Source: Molanna angustata (lineage: Eukaryota > Arthropoda > Insecta > Trichoptera > Molannidae). From it: a stretch of 64,000 nt of DNA. This document shows positions 62,200 to 64,000 of the stretch, piece by piece. Numbering within the stretch: position 1 is the first letter of the stretch; each line of letters opens with the position of its first letter. The DNA lies in NCBI GenBank assembly GCA_963576475.1, contig OY754968.1:12201607-12265606 (forward strand). Reading direction: 5' to 3'. The notes under the pieces are model-generated. The model did not search any database. It was not told the DNA's origin and saw nothing but the letters and a program-made list of their open reading frames with translations. A program made the position numbers and the translations under genes.

Positions 62200-62815
62200 T
62201 AACTTCCGACAGGGAAAATAAACACCGTTTGCATAATATATTCTACTATAATTACACCGTTTGCATAATATATTCTACTTTTTTAATTTTTAACTAAATT
62301 TATCGTGTGTAGGTAAATTATTATGCATAGAAAAAATATAATTGTATTAATGTTTTGTATCACAAATCACTCTTCTAAGGGTGGGTTGCGTAATATTAAA
62401 AAAAAATGTGTTGTATACTTTTGAGATCTGGGTAAGTGTTATATGTATATTACGCTAATAATCGAATGAAAATATAACAAATTTGCAGCAAACCAATTTT
62501 ATTGTGACAATTCCCGCACACTAGCGCATCACAATGCTGCATTAAAAAGAATTCAGAGATTGAGCAATGAATATGCTTATGATATGGATCCGTATATGGC
62601 AATATTAATACCTAATTACAGGAATACCCTGCGTGTTAGATTCCACTCATTATGTTTCGTTATATTAATAACTAGCTTTTATGTCCCGCCGTTGGCCAAG
62701 AATGTAAAATTGTGAAAGAAAAAGCAATCGTTTTTATAATATTGTCACCCAATTATTTTGCAATATCAGACTATGAAAAGTGGTTTGAAATTTGATTGAG
62801 TTTAAGTATTGTAAA
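62200..62815. other. Unassigned AT-rich DNA
   Basis: Includes a direct repeat ACCGTTTGCATAATATATTC, TACT (62224 and 62256 areas). No gene. Confidence 0.45.
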
Positions 62816-62819
62816 ATGT

Positions 62820-63450
62820 TCAAGTGATGGCCACAACCCATTCTTTTTTATATATTGCTATAAAGTGTGAATGAAGTATAATATTTATACAATTTCTGCT
62901 CGCATGGACTATGCGTAATGGTTTTAAATATGACTGTTTATCAACGTTGTAAAGAGATTGGTTTGGCCACAACCCCCATTTTTAAATATTATCATCGAAA
63001 ACAAATTGTAATGTGTACCTATTGAAAATTTAGTAACTTTGGATGTTGGGATGTGGTTAAAATTTGATTAAACAAACGTAGGTACTGAAAAGATCTAGTA
63101 TTGGTCACATCCCATTCGTTTTTATATTTTTTCATCAAGTGTGCATTATATTTTTGCTCAATTTGACTGAAAGTCTTCATTAACGAAGAAGAAGAAGACT
63201 TGAACTATAGTAAATAGTTTTTAATTTGAATATAAATGTTGTGAAGAGTTCAGTAATGGCCACAACCCCCATTCTTTAAATATTAGGTGTTGAAAATTAT
63301 TCAAAATAGGATGATATAAATGGTTTAAATTTAATTAAACAAAAGTATTGAAAAGATTCTAGTGCAGGTTATATCGTCACATCCCATATCCCATTCATTT
63401 CATATGTATTTTCATCAAGTGTGCATATCGTTAATAATATTTCTGCACAA
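62820..63450 (+). repeat. Tandem array, larger units with GGCCACAACCC motif
   Basis: GGCCACAACCC or GGTCACATCCC recurs at 62829, 62964, 63102, 63258 and 63376. Two ~280-bp units (about 62950-63235 and 63240-63450) share AAAGTATTGAAAAGATTCTA, TTTCATCAAGTGTGCAT and their order. The unit ends run into the shorter array that follows. Confidence 0.7.
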
Positions 63451-63935
63451 TAGACTATTAGACTTAAAACTAACCCAAAAGACTAAATAAAAAAGAGAAA
63501 AATAAGTATAAGACTATAAGAAATAGTTTGTATAAAAAACTATTCCAATGGTCTACATAAAATAAGTAAAAATACATATACCTAATAGAAGAATTAGACT
63601 ATTGGAAATAGATTGTATAAAAGCTCACCCAAAGGTCTACAAAAAAGAAGAAGAAGAATATTTAGACTATTGGAAATAGTTTGTATAAATACTGACCAAA
63701 AGGTCTACATAAAAGAAAATGAATAAGACTATTGGAAATAGTTTGTATTAAAACTCTCCCAAAAGTCTACGTACTTAAATGAAGAAGAATAATAATTAGA
63801 CTAAAGGAAATAATTTTTATAAAAAAATGACCCAAATGTATACATAAAAGAAGAAGAAGATGAATTAGACAATAGGAAATAGTTTGTATAAAAACTGCCC
63901 TAAAGGTCTACATAAAATTAAGAAGAAACAGAATT
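63451..63935 (+). repeat. Tandem array of ~68-bp units
   Basis: Seven units. The six clearest start at 63510, 63596, 63664, 63726, 63798 and 63867, each with AGACTATTGGAAATAGTTTG, TATAAAAACT..CCCAAA, GGTCTACATAAAA and a GAAGAAGAA stretch. Unit lengths vary from 62 to 86 bp. It is a satellite or minisatellite, non-coding. Confidence 0.85.
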
Positions 63936-64000
63936 AGACTTCAGGACCCGCCGCTTCAGGCCCTTCAGTACCTCCCGTCCCTTTAATCCCTCATTACGTC
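63936..64000. other. GC-richer edge sequence
   Basis: AGACTTCAGGACCCGCCGCT, TCAGGCCCTTCAGTACCTCC begins as an array unit but changes abruptly to C-rich DNA. Cut by the window edge. Confidence 0.4.

Overview
This is AT-rich eukaryotic DNA, most likely from an insect and probably a moth or butterfly. Three things point that way: the frequent TACCTACC/GGTAGGTA words, tRNA-derived SINEs with a CGGCCTTCGTGGCTCAGTTGG head, and many dead non-LTR retrotransposon tails ending in short tandem repeats. The lineage call is inference (about 0.7). I find no complete host gene, no rRNA, no credible functional tRNA and no CRISPR array. Nearly every long open frame is a remnant of a retrotransposon ORF2, or its antisense shadow. 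The window reads as a gene-poor region (intergenic or a long intron) built of nested mobile elements, with a few GC-richer unique islands that could be regulatory.

The labels A-E, F, K, M, P, Q and Z are my own. LINE family A (RTE-like) ends in ...YPVRDMA and a (TATG)n tail: 8982-9532, 30473-30890, 31452-31857 and 54486-55056 on plus; 33625-33785, 40978-41040 and 60566-60890 on minus. Family B ends in ...GL* with a (GAT)n tail: 8106, 12812, 20270, 37058, 56629, 61364. Family C ends in ...EEAYIQQW with a (GAA)n tail: 34875, 37353, 39431, 49738, 50452. Family D ends in ...IREWTG: 45741, 47118, 56040. Family E is at 60068. One longer RT fragment at 42056-43071 keeps the YADD catalytic box. Jockey/CR1-like ends lie at 2795-3637, 10300-10590 (minus) and 39000-39410. 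Exact target-site duplications of 10-14 bp flank several family A, C and E copies.

Short retroposons include a tRNA-derived SINE (Z), best at 53202-53440, 34367-34575, 22593-22790 and 6073-6229, and a 107-bp tail-only retroposon (F) cleanly inserted in the RT gene at 42793-42899. Two other short repeats end like family A LINEs, which suggests that the short elements use the LINE machinery.

DNA-transposon-like foldback elements are abundant: two TTAA-flanked copies (17759-18410, 20613-21294), a GGGGGCAAG family with 3-bp duplications and one chimera (21608-21789, 23900-24266, 59051-59213 and halves), and single families at 7845, 13137, 28251, 31937, 53724 and 61805. An LTR end with a tRNA-Ser-type primer binding site lies at 9547-9860 and is split by a family A insertion. 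A Helitron-like terminus recurs at 52153, 52246 and 53188. Tandem arrays occur at 14698-14900, 15484-15640, 54006-54112 and, largest, 62820-63935 at the right edge.

The best candidates for something other than dead transposons are a short coding-looking end of an open frame at 48569-48790 (minus) and the unique islands near 8455, 17280, 35860, 40440, 46430 and 59640. I see no new multi-gene system. The most novel material is the set of foldback families, the chimeric element and the LINE-like tails on SINEs.
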